A DNA stretch of 64,000 nucleotides from Geomonas sp. Red32 (GTDB taxonomy: Bacteria > Desulfobacterota > Desulfuromonadia > Geobacterales > Geobacteraceae): contig NZ_JAKLOY010000003.1 of NCBI RefSeq assembly GCF_023652955.1, positions 434,001-498,000 of the forward strand, read 5' to 3'. This document shows, one piece after another, positions 29,230-38,893 of this stretch (positions are counted from its first letter, which is position 1; each line of letters starts with the position of its first letter). Below the pieces are notes generated by a model. It did no database searches, was not told where the DNA came from, and worked only from the letters and a program-made list of their open reading frames with translations. The translations under genes were made by a program, and so were the position numbers.

Positions 29230-30369
29230 ATGAATTTCGAACTGAGTCAGGACCACAAAGTGTTGCAGGACAGCGTGAGGGATTTCGTCAACAAGGAGAT
29301 CAAGCCGATCGCCATGCAGATCGACGAGGAGCACGCCATCCCCGACGAGCTGGTAAGGAAGATGGCCGAGATGGGCTTTCTCGGGAGCTACCTCCCCGAG
29401 GAGTACGAGGGCGCCGGTCTTGACATGCTCTCCTATGCCATCGTGGTCGAAGAAGTCTCCAAGGCCTGCGGCTCCAGCGGCGTGCTGATCTCCGCCCACA
29501 CCTCGCTGGCCTGCGGCCCTATCTACACCTTCGGCAACGCTGACCAGAAGAAAAAGTGGCTCCCGGACCTCAACACCGGCCGCAAGATCGGCTGCTTCCT
29601 CCTCACCGAGCCCGACGCAGGCTCCGACGCGGGCGCCACCGCCACCACCTATCGCCGCGAAGGCGACCATTTCGTCGTCACCGGCTCCAAGATCTTCATC
29701 ACCAACGGCGGCTACCGCGGGACCGGCGTGCTGTTCGCCACCCGCGACAAGAGCCAGAAGCACAAAGGGGTCTCCGCCTTCATCATCGACCTCGAGAGCC
29801 CCGGCGTAGAGATCCTGAAGAACGAGAAGAAGCTCGGCATCAGGGGGAGCTACACCACCGCGTTTGCCCTCGACGAGGTCCGCATCCCGGTGGAGAACCT
29901 CTTGGGCGAAGAAGGGCATGGCTTCAAGATCGCTATGGATACCTTGAACGGCGGCCGGATCGGTATCGCCTCCCAGGCGCTCGGCATAGCAGGCGGCGCC
30001 TTCGAGCGTGCGCTCGCCTACTCGAAAGAGAGAAAGCAGTTCGGCCACCCGATCTGCGACCTGCAGTCCATCCAGTTCAAGCTCGCCGACATGTGGTCCA
30101 AGATCGAGACCAGCCGCCTGGTGACCTACAAGGCCGCCTGCCTGAAAGACCAGAAGAAGAACTACACCATGGAATCCGCCATGTCCAAGATGCTCGCCTC
30201 CGAGGCCGCCACCTTCGTGGCCAGGGAAGCTATCCAGATCCACGGCGGCTACGGCTTCATCGCCGACTACGAAGTCGAGCGCATGTACCGCGACGCCAAG
30301 ATCACCGAGATTTACGAAGGGACCAACGAAATCCAGCGCGTCGTCATCTCCAAGATGCTCCTGTCCTAG
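29230..30369 (+). CDS. Short-chain acyl-CoA dehydrogenase (butyryl-CoA type)
   Basis: Protein of 379 residues, the standard length. It shows LPEEYEGAGLD, CFLLTEPDAGSDAGAT, KIFITNGGYRGTGVLFA, ERKQFGHPICDLQ, QIHGGYGFIADYEVERMYRDAKITEI and YEGTNEIQRVVI with the catalytic Glu. It oxidises short acyl-CoA with ETF as acceptor. ATG 29230 lies after CGGGGGGATC; an in-frame upstream ATG is not preceded by an RBS. It ends the + strand island and is followed by a terminator. Confidence 0.94.
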   Translation: MNFELSQDHKVLQDSVRDFVNKEIKPIAMQIDEEHAIPDELVRKMAEMGFLGSYLPEEYEGAGLDMLSYAIVVEEVSKACGSSGVLISAHTSLACGPIYTFGNADQKKKWLPDLNTGRKIGCFLLTEPDAGSDAGATATTYRREGDHFVVTGSKIFITNGGYRGTGVLFATRDKSQKHKGVSAFIIDLESPGVEILKNEKKLGIRGSYTTAFALDEVRIPVENLLGEEGHGFKIAMDTLNGGRIGIASQALGIAGGAFERALAYSKERKQFGHPICDLQSIQFKLADMWSKIETSRLVTYKAACLKDQKKNYTMESAMSKMLASEAATFVAREAIQIHGGYGFIADYEVERMYRDAKITEIYEGTNEIQRVVISKMLLS

Positions 30370-30393
30370 CTCCCGCCATACATGCTGTTAAAC

Positions 30394-30425
30394 AGAAAGG
30401 GTGGAGACCGGCTCTCCACCCTTTC
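30394..30425. terminator. Intrinsic terminator, bidirectional
   Basis: GAAAGGGTGGAGA-CCGGC-TCTCCACCCTTTC, between the convergent acyl-CoA dehydrogenase and STAS genes. Confidence 0.8.
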
Positions 30426-30531
30426 ACTTTGTACGCACACCATCTTGGACCGATATTGAGATCCGGCCCGCTTTCGATGAAGCGGTCATGAAGGTCGAAT
30501 TGCCGTTCGGCAAGTCAGCCGCCACCCTTTG

Positions 30532-30822
30532 TCATTCCAACCCCATCCGCTGCAGGGCATCCCGCACCGGCTGCGAAGCGTTCTCGAGGGCAGGCTTAAC
30601 GCCGAGCTTTTCCAGACAGGAGAGCCAGACGGTGAGCAACTGGCAGCCGGCGTCGTCGATTTCGGTCACCCCTTTGAGGTCGAGTACCGAGAAGGTAGGG
30701 TACGGCAGGCACTCCTCCGAAACGGTGAAGATCGGGTGCCGCTTGAGCGCCGTCGCCTGCTCGAAAACATGGTCGATGGTCCATTCGCCTTCCAGGTAGT
30801 AGCGGCTTGATTCCTCTCTCAT
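30532..30822 (-). CDS. STAS-domain protein
   Basis: Protein of 96 residues. YYLEGEWTIDHVFEQATALK, FSVLDLKGVTEIDDAGCQLLTVWLSCLEKLG and ALENASQPVRDALQRMGL have the STAS anti-sigma-antagonist pattern; the usual phospho-Ser position is in DDAGCQLL, where Ala-Gly replaces Ser. It could therefore be a non-phosphorylated scaffold (inference). RBS AAGGAGA before ATG 30822. It is divergent from the sigma54 regulator at 31227. Confidence 0.8.
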   Translation of the reverse strand: MREESSRYYLEGEWTIDHVFEQATALKRHPIFTVSEECLPYPTFSVLDLKGVTEIDDAGCQLLTVWLSCLEKLGVKPALENASQPVRDALQRMGLE

Positions 30823-31050
30823 GTCTTTCTCCTTGCGGGCCGCAGATGGCTTGCCTCCGGCCTGGTGGTCTCAACCTTCCCCGGGGTGTTCAAGTTCCGC
30901 TCCCGTCGTGAGTGGGAACGAGAAAATAAACCGGCAGCACGGAGGCCGCCGTTGGCAACTTCCCGTAACGGCTGGCATTTGGAGGGGGACAGAACCTAGG
31001 CGGCAAGGGGAAGAGGGGAGGGGGGGCTTCCCTCATGAATGTGCGGAAAG

Positions 31051-31096
31051 TGTGGCATGCCACAGCGCCGGCGCCCCACTTTCGTGGCATGCCACA
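31051..31096. promoter_or_regulatory. Twin palindromes, probable operator pair
   Basis: TGTGGCATGCCACA (31051-31064, perfect 14 bp) and CGTGGCATGCCACA (31083-31096, 13 of 14). The centres are 32 bp apart (three helical turns), in the gap between the divergent STAS and sigma54-regulator genes. This spacing suits a dimeric or oligomeric activator such as the neighbouring regulator. Confidence 0.7.
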
Positions 31097-31226
31097 CCCG
31101 GTGGCCGCAGGTTGTGGACAATTGGCGACGAATGAAGGCTAAAGGAGCTGGGAAGATCGCCGAAAAGAGAGAAAACGCCGGTAGTTCAAATGATTCCAGG
31201 AAGACAGCGAGGGGGCAGCGACGCCA

Positions 31227-32915
31227 GTGGTTCCTCAGATATTGATAGTCGATGACGAAGCGGCCATCAGGTCGTCTCTGGCCATAGTGCTCGAGCCGCT
31301 TGGCTACGTGGTGACCCAGGCCGCCAACGTGGCCCAAGCGCAGTCGCTCGTGAGCGCCCTCGAGTACGACCTCATCCTGACCGACATCGTCATGCCGGAC
31401 GGATCCGGGCTCGACGTGCTGCGGCTTTCCCGCAGCCAGCAGGAGCTCTGCCCGGTAGTGATGATCACCGGCTCCCCCGGGGTGGAGAGCGCCTCCGAGG
31501 CGCTCAGGCTCGGGGCCTTCGATTACGTCTCCAAGCCGGTCTTCCCGGAACAGATCGTCCACGTGGTCAGGCGCGCCTTGGAGTTCCGCAGGCTTTCCCA
31601 GGAAAGAGAACGCTTCCGCAACGACCTGGAGGCCATCTTCACCAGCGTGCGGGACGCGATCGTCTCGGTGGACCGCGACCTGCGTGTCGTCAGCCTCAAC
31701 TCCGCGGCCACCGCCATCTGCGGCATCGCCCGCGACTCGGCCGGAAAATCCTTCTACGACCTCGAGCTTCCCTGCGGCAGGAAATGCCGCGGTCCCCTCG
31801 AGACCGCTATCCATACCCGCCGCCCGGTGGAAACCCGCTACTTCAAGTGCCGGGGCGCTTCCGGACTCGACGAGCAGTACGTGAGCGTCTCGGTCGCCCC
31901 GTGCGGCCCGAGCCGCGGCCAGGCGGGGGGCGCGGTCATGGTGGTCCGGGACGAGACCTCGCTCTACCGGCTGGAAAAGAGGCAGCAGCCCCGTTCCTCG
32001 TCCTTTGGTCTCATCGGCAAGAGTCTCCAGATGCAGATGGTCTATTCGATGATCGACCGGCTGGCGGGGGTTCCCTCGACGGTGCTCGTGCAGGGCGAAA
32101 ACGGCACCGGCAAGGAGCTCATCGCGGCGGCCCTGCACGCAAACGGCGGGCGCGAAGGGCGTCCCTTCGTGAAGGTGAACTGCGCCGCCATCGCCGAGAC
32201 CCTGCTGGAGAGCGAGCTCTTCGGCCACGTGCGGGGAGCCTTTACCGGAGCCGTGCGCGACAAGATCGGCGTCTTCGAGAAGGCCAACGGGGGGACCCTC
32301 TTCCTCGACGAGGTCGGGGAGATCTCCCCGCAGATGCAGGTCAAGCTTTTGAGGGTGCTTCAGGAGCGGGAGTTCGTGAAGGTGGGGGGATCGGCGCCGG
32401 TCAAGGTCGATGTCCGCATCGTCGCGGCGACCAACAAGGAGCTCGCCCGCGAGGTGGATGCCGGGAGGTTTCGCCAGGATCTCTACTACCGGCTCAAGGT
32501 AGTCGAATTGACGGTGCCCGCGCTTCGGGACCGCAGCGAGGACCTGCCGTGTTTGGTGGAACACTTTGTCCGCAGGCTCAACGCCAAGCTGGAGCGGCAG
32601 GTCGCCTCCGTGTCGGAGGAGGCCATGCGGCTATTGTCCCGCTACCGCTGGCCCGGCAACGTCCGCGAACTTGAACACGCCCTCGAGCACGCCTTCATCA
32701 TGTGCGGCACCCGGATGATCCTTCCCGAGCACCTCCCCGAGGTGGTCAGGGGCTCACTCGCGCCCGGCGACCTCCTCCCCATGCGGGAAAGGATCGCCGA
32801 GGCACTCGCCAGAAGTGGCGGCAACAAGTCCCGCGCCGCCCGCACCCTCAACATCGACCGCAAGACCCTCTACCGGAAGATGCGCGAGCTCTCCATCGCC
32901 GAGCCCGGCTCCTGA
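31227..32915 (+). CDS. Sigma54-dependent response regulator (REC-PAS-AAA-Fis)
   Basis: Protein of 562 residues. The REC domain (5-120) has the phospho-Asp in DLILTDIVMPDG. A PAS domain (about 135-255) contains paired Cys (LPCGRKCRG). The AAA domain has GENGTGKE (Walker A), the sigma54-contact GAFTGA and GGTLFLDEVGE (Walker B). The C-terminal Fis-type helix-turn-helix is GGNKSRAARTLNIDRKTLYRKM. The start is GTG 31227. A hybrid kinase gene lies convergent downstream and a STAS gene divergent; the cognate kinase is not certain. Confidence 0.92.
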   Translation: MVPQILIVDDEAAIRSSLAIVLEPLGYVVTQAANVAQAQSLVSALEYDLILTDIVMPDGSGLDVLRLSRSQQELCPVVMITGSPGVESASEALRLGAFDYVSKPVFPEQIVHVVRRALEFRRLSQERERFRNDLEAIFTSVRDAIVSVDRDLRVVSLNSAATAICGIARDSAGKSFYDLELPCGRKCRGPLETAIHTRRPVETRYFKCRGASGLDEQYVSVSVAPCGPSRGQAGGAVMVVRDETSLYRLEKRQQPRSSSFGLIGKSLQMQMVYSMIDRLAGVPSTVLVQGENGTGKELIAAALHANGGREGRPFVKVNCAAIAETLLESELFGHVRGAFTGAVRDKIGVFEKANGGTLFLDEVGEISPQMQVKLLRVLQEREFVKVGGSAPVKVDVRIVAATNKELAREVDAGRFRQDLYYRLKVVELTVPALRDRSEDLPCLVEHFVRRLNAKLERQVASVSEEAMRLLSRYRWPGNVRELEHALEHAFIMCGTRMILPEHLPEVVRGSLAPGDLLPMRERIAEALARSGGNKSRAARTLNIDRKTLYRKMRELSIAEPGS

Positions 32916-32966
32916 CCGCGCCGCTCTGCCGCGTACCCGCACATCCGGCCGCTTCGGCCCCTCCCT

Positions 32967-35216
32967 CTATCCCGCCTTCCCCAGGATCTCCCTCACCTGC
33001 GCCACCAGCCTTGCGCTTTGGATCGGCTTGTGCTGGACCACGGCCTTGATTCCCCGGTCCTCCAGGATGTCGTGGTCGTAGCCGGTCAGGAAGATGACCG
33101 GCAGGGAAGGGTTGATCATTCTCAGCGCCTGGGCGGTTTCCATCCCGTTCATTCCGGGGAGGATCATGTCGATCACCGCCAGCGCGATGCCGGGATTCCT
33201 TCGGGCCGCCTCCAGCGCCTCCTCCCCGCTGGCCGCCCCCCTCGCGCGGTAACCGGAAAAGGTGAGGGTCTGGGTGAGTGCCAGCCGCACCGCGTCTTCG
33301 TCCTCGACCACCAGCACGAGCTCACCTGTCCCGAGGCGCTCCGTCATCCGCGGGAGCTCGTCCGCCGCCTGCTCGGCTTCCGCCACCGGTATGAAGATCC
33401 GGAACTCCGTTCCCCCCGCCGCGGGCGACTCCACCGTGATGCAGCCGTTCATCCGCTGCACGGTCCCGTAGATCATGGCCAGGCCGAGACCGGTTCCCTT
33501 GCCAACCTCCTTGGTGGTGAAGAAGGGCTCGAAGATCCTCCCCCTGATCTCTTCCGGTATGCCGTGCCCGGTGTCGCGCAGGCTAAGGAGTGCGAAGCTC
33601 TGGCCGACGGCCTCGCAACCGTGGGGGAGCAGCGAGGCATTTTCGATTCTTTGCGTGCTGATGGTGATGCTCCCGGGCCCCTTGATGGCGTCCCGGGCGT
33701 TGGTGACCAGGTTGAAGATGATCTGCTGCACGAGACCGGTGTCCCCCGAGATCATCAGCGGTTCGGCGCTGGTCGTGGTGTTGATGACGATGTCTTCGGT
33801 GACCAGCCGGGTGGCGAGCTTGCGGCTTTGCTGGACCACCTCGTTCAGGTTCAGGAAGCTGAGCGCCACCGGCGTCTTCCGGCTGAAGACCAGCAGGCCT
33901 TTGGTCAGCGACGAGCCGTGCTCGACCGCCTTGCAGATCTCGTCCAGGTGCTGGGTCTCGACGCCACGGCTGCTGTTCTCCAGCGACTGCAAGAAGGCGT
34001 TGCTGGCGATGATCTGCATGATGTTGTTGAAGTCGTGGGCGATCCCGCCGGCCAGCTGCCCCACCGCCTCCATCTTCTGCGACTGCCTGAGCTGCTCCTC
34101 CATGGCGCGCTTGTCGGAGATGTCCTCCTTGATGGCCATGTAGTGGGTGACCTCCCCCGCCTGGTCCCTGATTGGGGAGACGATGTCGTGCTCCCAGTAG
34201 GTGGTGCCGTCCTTTCTCGTGTTGCAGAAGTCTCCCCGCCAGACCTCCCCGTCCTCGCAGAGGCTTTGCCAGATCGTCTGGGGGTTGCGCCCGATCATCT
34301 CCTCGGCGGCGTAGCCGGTCATCTCCGAGAAGCGCGGGTTGACGAATTCGACCGCCCCTTTGCGGTCGCTGATGACGATGCCGGTGGGGCTCTGGTTGAC
34401 GGCGACGTAGAGCTTGCGGAGGGTCTCCTGGGAGGCCGCCAGCGCATTCCTGGTTTTCAGCTCCTCGGTCACGTCGGTCAGCATCATCTGCAGATAGCAG
34501 GAGGGGCCTATGGTGAGGATCTCAGCGGAACAGAGGACCTCCGCCACCTCGCCCGACTTCCTTTTAAGCCGCAGCGGTTCGTTGAGCATCCGCCCCTTTT
34601 CCCTGAGATGCTTGACGATGGCGGTCCGTTGCACACCGCTCATGTAGATCCCGGCTTCCCCGCCGCTCCTGCCGATCACCTCCTCGCGCCGGAAGCCGAA
34701 GATCTCCAGCCAGACGTTGTTCACCTCGAGCAGCCGCCCGCTCTCTATCTCGCCGATGGCGATCCCGACCGGGGCATTGTCGAAGATGCTTCGAAACCTC
34801 CTCTCGCTCCGGGTGAGGGACTCTTCCGCCGCCACCCGGGCCCGGTGTTCCGCCGCCTCGTTCAGCGCCCGCGTGATGGAGGGGGCGAGCCGGGCGAGGT
34901 TGTCCTTGTGGACGAAGTCCGCCATCCCTCCCTTCAAAAACTCGACCGCCTGTTCCTCCCCGACGCTCCCCGAGACGAGGATCACCGGGAGGCCGGGATG
35001 GCGCCCCTTGATGGTCTTGAGTGTCCTCTCGAACTCCATGTGCGGGACGTTGTAGTCGGCCAGCACCAGGTCCCAGCTCTCCTCCAGCGCGGCCGTCATC
35101 TGATCGGGGGTGGAGACCCAGGAGATGGTGGGGGAAAAATGCGCCTCGAGGTGGCGCTTCATCAGCTTGAAATCGGTGAGGCTGTCTTCGATGATCAGGA
35201 TGCGTAGGGAGTCCAT
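32967..35216 (-). CDS. Hybrid sensor histidine kinase (REC-PAS-PAS-HisKA-HATPase-REC)
   Basis: Protein of 749 residues. The first REC has [15 protein letters not shown] 1 ([15 protein letters not shown]) and PAS 2 ([16 protein letters not shown]) follow. The phospho-His is in [13 protein letters not shown], the ATPase has [17 protein letters not shown] and [11 protein letters not shown], and the last REC has [13 protein letters not shown]. There are no membrane helices, so it is a cytoplasmic signal integrator. Start chosen at ATG 35216 ([12 protein letters not shown]); an in-frame upstream start at 35240 is possible. Confidence 0.93.
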   Translation of the reverse strand: MDSLRILIIEDSLTDFKLMKRHLEAHFSPTISWVSTPDQMTAALEESWDLVLADYNVPHMEFERTLKTIKGRHPGLPVILVSGSVGEEQAVEFLKGGMADFVHKDNLARLAPSITRALNEAAEHRARVAAEESLTRSERRFRSIFDNAPVGIAIGEIESGRLLEVNNVWLEIFGFRREEVIGRSGGEAGIYMSGVQRTAIVKHLREKGRMLNEPLRLKRKSGEVAEVLCSAEILTIGPSCYLQMMLTDVTEELKTRNALAASQETLRKLYVAVNQSPTGIVISDRKGAVEFVNPRFSEMTGYAAEEMIGRNPQTIWQSLCEDGEVWRGDFCNTRKDGTTYWEHDIVSPIRDQAGEVTHYMAIKEDISDKRAMEEQLRQSQKMEAVGQLAGGIAHDFNNIMQIIASNAFLQSLENSSRGVETQHLDEICKAVEHGSSLTKGLLVFSRKTPVALSFLNLNEVVQQSRKLATRLVTEDIVINTTTSAEPLMISGDTGLVQQIIFNLVTNARDAIKGPGSITISTQRIENASLLPHGCEAVGQSFALLSLRDTGHGIPEEIRGRIFEPFFTTKEVGKGTGLGLAMIYGTVQRMNGCITVESPAAGGTEFRIFIPVAEAEQAADELPRMTERLGTGELVLVVEDEDAVRLALTQTLTFSGYRARGAASGEEALEAARRNPGIALAVIDMILPGMNGMETAQALRMINPSLPVIFLTGYDHDILEDRGIKAVVQHKPIQSARLVAQVREILGKAG

Positions 35217-35553
35217 GTCGCCTCGACGGGGGCCGGTCAACCGTCGGCCGCCCCTTGAGATAGTGTCCTGGCTGGATATTCGTTATTGCCGTGGCTGCGG
35301 TTTGCTCATTGCGCGGGGGATAGGGGGGATGTTGCAGTCATGGTTTTTCCGTCCGATGGATGAATCTATACCATCAAAACGATGACTTCGCTACTAAGGG
35401 CGGGATAAAAACAAGATTATCTCTGATTTAGAATAAGGGTATGTCTGAGTGATTGCCAAAGCCATGACACCATCCTCGCTGGTTCAGCAAGATGGCTCGC
35501 AGAGAGGTGCTCCCTGCTGTCTTCTTCCGGGACACTGCCAACTACTGCCGACA
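35217..35553. other. Intergenic stretch without recognisable features
   Basis: About 340 bp between the hybrid kinase start and the small membrane protein stop. Reading frames here are short and lack start signals; I see no repeat, RNA or gene. Confidence 0.5.
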
Positions 35554-35856
35554 TCATCTGAAGTCGATCATCACGACGGCAGCGGCAACCGCCGCCGCAG
35601 CCAGGGCAAAGATCGCCCACCTCGTTACCGGTCCGGCAGGCACTTTATTCCCGCCCATCCAGCCGGGAACCACAATCATGTAGTACAGAGCGAAGAGAAC
35701 GGGAACTGAGGCCATGGTCACGGCGATCTTCCGCCCGGTCGACGAAAGGTGCGGAACGACGAGCGCCAGGGAAACTCCCACCAGGCAGAGGAGGATAGGG
35801 ACCTCCAAGAGGTAGCCGGCTTGCGTCCAATCCTTGTGGGGAGACTCTTTCTTCAT
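35554..35856 (-). CDS. Small membrane protein of unknown function
   Basis: Protein of 100 residues with three hydrophobic segments (residues 14-34, 46-64, 80-97) and a cytoplasmic-looking N-terminus MKKESPHKDWTQ. No family recognised. It lies 13 bp after the antitoxin gene on the same strand and may be a rider on that transcript. Confidence 0.6.
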   Translation of the reverse strand: MKKESPHKDWTQAGYLLEVPILLCLVGVSLALVVPHLSSTGRKIAVTMASVPVLFALYYMIVVPGWMGGNKVPAGPVTRWAIFALAAAAVAAAVVMIDFR

Positions 35857-35869
35857 CTGCGGCTCCGGT

Positions 35870-36160
35870 TCAACCTTGCTCCTTCACCAGCCTCAATTCC
35901 AGGCGGCACCCCAGTGCCCGTGCGTATTTTCGTAACGTGGCAAGGGAGGGAGAATGTTTACCGCTGCCGGATTCGAGACGAGCCACTGCTGACTGGGTAG
36001 TTCCGATCCGCTTGGCCACTTCCGCCTGAGTGATACCTGCTTCGGCACGTGCTTTCAGGAACTCGTCGAGGATGGCAAATTCTTCAGCTAGTTTGTCGTA
36101 TTCATCCCGTACATCCTCTCGTTCGAGCGCACGAGCTTTTAACTCTTCATGGCTGAGCAT
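35870..36160 (-). CDS. HigA-type XRE-family antitoxin
   Basis: Protein of 96 residues. The Cro/C1 helix-turn-helix is at about 45-95 (GITQAEVAKRIGTTQSAVARLESG). Its start overlaps the end of the toxin gene by 22 bp. In such modules it neutralises the toxin and represses the operon. Toxin-first order is the HigBA arrangement. Confidence 0.88.
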   Translation of the reverse strand: MLSHEELKARALEREDVRDEYDKLAEEFAILDEFLKARAEAGITQAEVAKRIGTTQSAVARLESGSGKHSPSLATLRKYARALGCRLELRLVKEQG

Positions 36161-36477
36161 TTTACCTCCTTCATCCTGCCCCGTGCCGTCGCGAGCTCTT
36201 TTGACGGCGTCTTCTCAGTCTTCTTTATGAACTGGTGTAGCATAACAATCTTTTTACCTACCACTGTGCAATAGAAAACACGTGCTATTCCTTCTGGTCC
36301 TCTCACCCGCAACTCAAATAACCCGTCGCCCATCGGCCGTGTGTGCGGCATACCGAGGTCGGGCCCGTGAACCAGCATACGGTCTGTGCACCTGAGAAAG
36401 CGCGCCAGGAGACCTGACGGCAGGCCAAGGATGTCCTGTTGAAGTGAATCACTATAGTAGCTGATGGTCCAATTCAT
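36139..36477 (-). CDS. HigB/Gp49-type RelE-superfamily toxin
   Basis: Protein of about 112 residues. FELRVRGPEGIARVFYCTV, KKIVMLHQFIKKTEKTPSKEL and ATARGRM match the phage Gp49-like toxin family (mRNA interferase, RelE fold). The start is ambiguous: ATG 36477 or ATG 36483. The latter sits inside the -10 box, so 36477 or a later start is more likely, possibly on a nearly leaderless message (inference). Confidence 0.85.
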   Translation of the reverse strand: MNWTISYYSDSLQQDILGLPSGLLARFLRCTDRMLVHGPDLGMPHTRPMGDGLFELRVRGPEGIARVFYCTVVGKKIVMLHQFIKKTEKTPSKELATARGRMKEVKCSAMKS

Positions 36478-36513
36478 AGGCATTATAGCGCATTTGCTAT
36501 ATTTGGTCTAGGG
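36478..36513 (-). promoter_or_regulatory. Toxin-antitoxin promoter with operator in the spacer
   Basis: Minus strand: TAGACC, 17-bp spacer, TATAAT, 4 bp before ATG 36477. The inverted repeat TATAGC-N6-GCTATA (36484-36501) fills the spacer and touches the -10, the expected place for autorepression by the XRE antitoxin. Confidence 0.7.
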
Positions 36514-36575
36514 GGACGCGTCTGTCTCGAAGATCCGCTGCAACCGGCTTCGTACTTCTGCTCGAAGCCTCCCCC

Positions 36576-38690
36576 TCACCCCTCAGGCGTCACCTGGCAG
36601 GGGAGGGGGAGGGTGAAGTAGAAGGTAGCGCCGCGGTCCACTTCCGCCTCGGCCCATACCTCTCCGCCGTGGCGGTGGATGATGCGCTGGACCGTGGCGA
36701 GGCCGATGCCGGTCCCCTCGAACTGCGAGGTCGTATGCATCCGCTGGAAGGCCCCGAAAAGCTTTTCGGCATGAGCCATGTCGAAGCCGGCACCGTTGTC
36801 CCGGACGAAGAAGGCCCTGTCCTCCCGTTGCCCTTGAACGCCGAACTCGATGACCGCCTCGCTCCTTTTCGACGTGTATTTCCAGGCGTTGGTCACCAGG
36901 TTCTGGAGCACGGAGCGGATCAGCACCGGATCGGCCACCGCGGGCGCGGAGTCGGCGATGACGAAGGTCACCGCCCGCTCCGGCTCGGTTTGCGCGAGCT
37001 CCTGGGCCAGTTCCCGCACGTAGATGCTGAGGTCGATCGGCACCGTGCGAAGCTCCCCCCGGCTTATCTGCGCGAGCGTCAGGAGCCCTTCGACCAGCTC
37101 CTGCATCTTGGCGCTGCAGGTGCCGATCTTCTCCGCATATTGCACCCCCCTTTGGCCCAGCGAGCCCTCCCCCTCCGCCAAAAGGAGGGCGACCATGGCG
37201 GTGATGTTGCGTAGCGGCGCCCGGAGGTCGTGCGATACCGAAAAGCTGAAGGACTCCAGCTCCTTGTTGGCCGTCTCCAGCGCCGCCCGCTGCCGCATCA
37301 ATCCCGCGTTCAGGCAGGCTATCTCGAGCTGCCCCTTCTTGCGGCTCTCCACCTCCTTTTGCAGCGCGCTATTGGCCCGCTCCAGCTCGACGGTCCGCTC
37401 ATGGACCCGCTGTTCCAACTCCAGGTTGAGGTTGCGGGTGATATCGTAGGCGAGCTTTCTAGCGGTTATATCTTCCACGAATCCTTCCACACAACGGATC
37501 TCCCCATTCTCGTCCCGCACGGTGCGCATGTAGAGGTTGGCGAAATACCTGGTGCCGTCCTTGCGGCGGTACTCGACCTCGTCGCGCACGAAACCGCTGG
37601 CCGTCCGCACCGTCTCGACGATCCGGAACCTTTCTTCCGGATGGACGAACAGCTCGCTGGCGATGTCGGAAACGCCGCTAAGCATCCCTTCGGGGGTAGG
37701 GTACCCGAACATCGAGGCGAGCTCCGGGTTGACACGGAGGAAACGCCCCTCGACGCTGGAGCGGAAAATGCCGATGGGGGCGGACTCGAAGAAATGGCGG
37801 TACTCCTCCTCGGAGTTGCGTAAGGCGCTTACCGTGCGGTTGCGGGTGGCTACCATCGCCGCCACGACGAGGGTGGCCGCGGCGGTCACCCCGATGTACA
37901 TCTGGAGAAAGAGAAGGGCGCGCTCCGGATGCCCGGCGGCGAAGTGCCCATAGCCGTTGAGGGTCCATAGGACCGCGCTCGCCATGACCAGCACGAGCGC
38001 TACGGCCGCCTCGAAGCTCCCCAGGCGGAACGCCGTCCAGAAGAGGATGGGGATGAAGAGGTATTCCAGCGGCAGGTCCAGGCGGAAGGAGACGATCTCC
38101 ACCAGCGCGAGCCCCAGGAGTGCCGCGGCGGCCTCCATCGCCTTCCGCCCGGACCAGCGGGGAAGGGGCCTCTTGGGCCAGTTGAGGATCAGCGGCGTGA
38201 AGAGCAGGGCTCCCACCACATCCCCAACCCACCAGGTGAGCCACACCTCGCTGCTCTCGGGCCAGTCGTTCACCATCATGTTCAGCGCGAAGGTCCCTAC
38301 GGTGGCGCTGATGAGGGGACTGGCCAGGGCGCCAAACAGGATGAAGCGGAGGGTGTCCGCCAGCCTGTCGAAGGTGAAACGGTACGCGCTGCCGCACCGG
38401 ATAAGCCAGCTTGCGGCCAGCGCTTCCAGGGTGTTGCCGCCGGCGGTCGTCACCGAGAAAAGGACGGAGGAAAGGAGGGAATGGTCGCCCGGAGCGGCGG
38501 CGTTGGCGAGGAGGGCGCCGGCAAAGATGCCGGGCCAGATCCGGTACCCGTAGATCAGGCAAGCGGCCAGCGCTATCCCGCTGGGGGGCCAGACCGGGGT
38601 CGCGTTGGTATGAGGGATGGCCAGCAACAGACCGACTTTGGCGGTCAGCAGATAGGCCCCGGCGACGATGAGGTGGTTAAGTGGCTTCAT
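36576..38690 (-). CDS. MASE1-PAS sensor histidine kinase
   Basis: Protein of 704 residues. The N-terminal 290 residues form a polytopic MASE1-type membrane sensor (NATPVWPPSGIALAACLIYG, WLTWWVGDVVGALLFTPLIL). A PAS/PAC domain follows (FFESAPIGIFRSSVEGRFLR), then a coiled coil. The HisKA phospho-site is SFSVSHDLRAPLRNI and the ATPase has NLVTNAWKYT, DNGAGFD and GTGIGLATVQRI. No response regulator is adjacent, so it is an orphan kinase. The last codons lie in a CCCCTCACCCC stretch like the F2 arms. Confidence 0.92.
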   Translation of the reverse strand: MKPLNHLIVAGAYLLTAKVGLLLAIPHTNATPVWPPSGIALAACLIYGYRIWPGIFAGALLANAAAPGDHSLLSSVLFSVTTAGGNTLEALAASWLIRCGSAYRFTFDRLADTLRFILFGALASPLISATVGTFALNMMVNDWPESSEVWLTWWVGDVVGALLFTPLILNWPKRPLPRWSGRKAMEAAAALLGLALVEIVSFRLDLPLEYLFIPILFWTAFRLGSFEAAVALVLVMASAVLWTLNGYGHFAAGHPERALLFLQMYIGVTAAATLVVAAMVATRNRTVSALRNSEEEYRHFFESAPIGIFRSSVEGRFLRVNPELASMFGYPTPEGMLSGVSDIASELFVHPEERFRIVETVRTASGFVRDEVEYRRKDGTRYFANLYMRTVRDENGEIRCVEGFVEDITARKLAYDITRNLNLELEQRVHERTVELERANSALQKEVESRKKGQLEIACLNAGLMRQRAALETANKELESFSFSVSHDLRAPLRNITAMVALLLAEGEGSLGQRGVQYAEKIGTCSAKMQELVEGLLTLAQISRGELRTVPIDLSIYVRELAQELAQTEPERAVTFVIADSAPAVADPVLIRSVLQNLVTNAWKYTSKRSEAVIEFGVQGQREDRAFFVRDNGAGFDMAHAEKLFGAFQRMHTTSQFEGTGIGLATVQRIIHRHGGEVWAEAEVDRGATFYFTLPLPCQVTPEG

Positions 38691-38832
38691 GTTGTTCCGG
38701 GCAGCATGGGATGTGGCACGGGGACACCTCTACTTTAGCGCTCGGCCTGACGGTCTCCATTAGTTTATCTCATCGGCTCCGTTAATAAAGGGGGCCTTTC
38801 TGCCGCGGAAGCTCATCGCCAATCGGCAAAAA

Positions 38833-38866
38833 GAAAGGGTGGGGTGCCGAGGCACCTCACCCTTTC
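38833..38866 (-). terminator. Intrinsic terminator of gltBD
   Basis: GAAAGGGTGAGGTGCC-TC-GGCACCCCACCCTTTC followed by TTTTT on the minus strand, just after gltD. Confidence 0.88.
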
Positions 38867-38893
38867 GTGGGCAGTGTAGTAGTGGGGAGCGTC

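Noticed and set aside
31100..31122. Sigma54 promoter before the 31227 regulator (GGTGGCCGCAGGTTGTGG)
   Set aside because: The -24 is poor and the -12 GC is missing at the right spacing.
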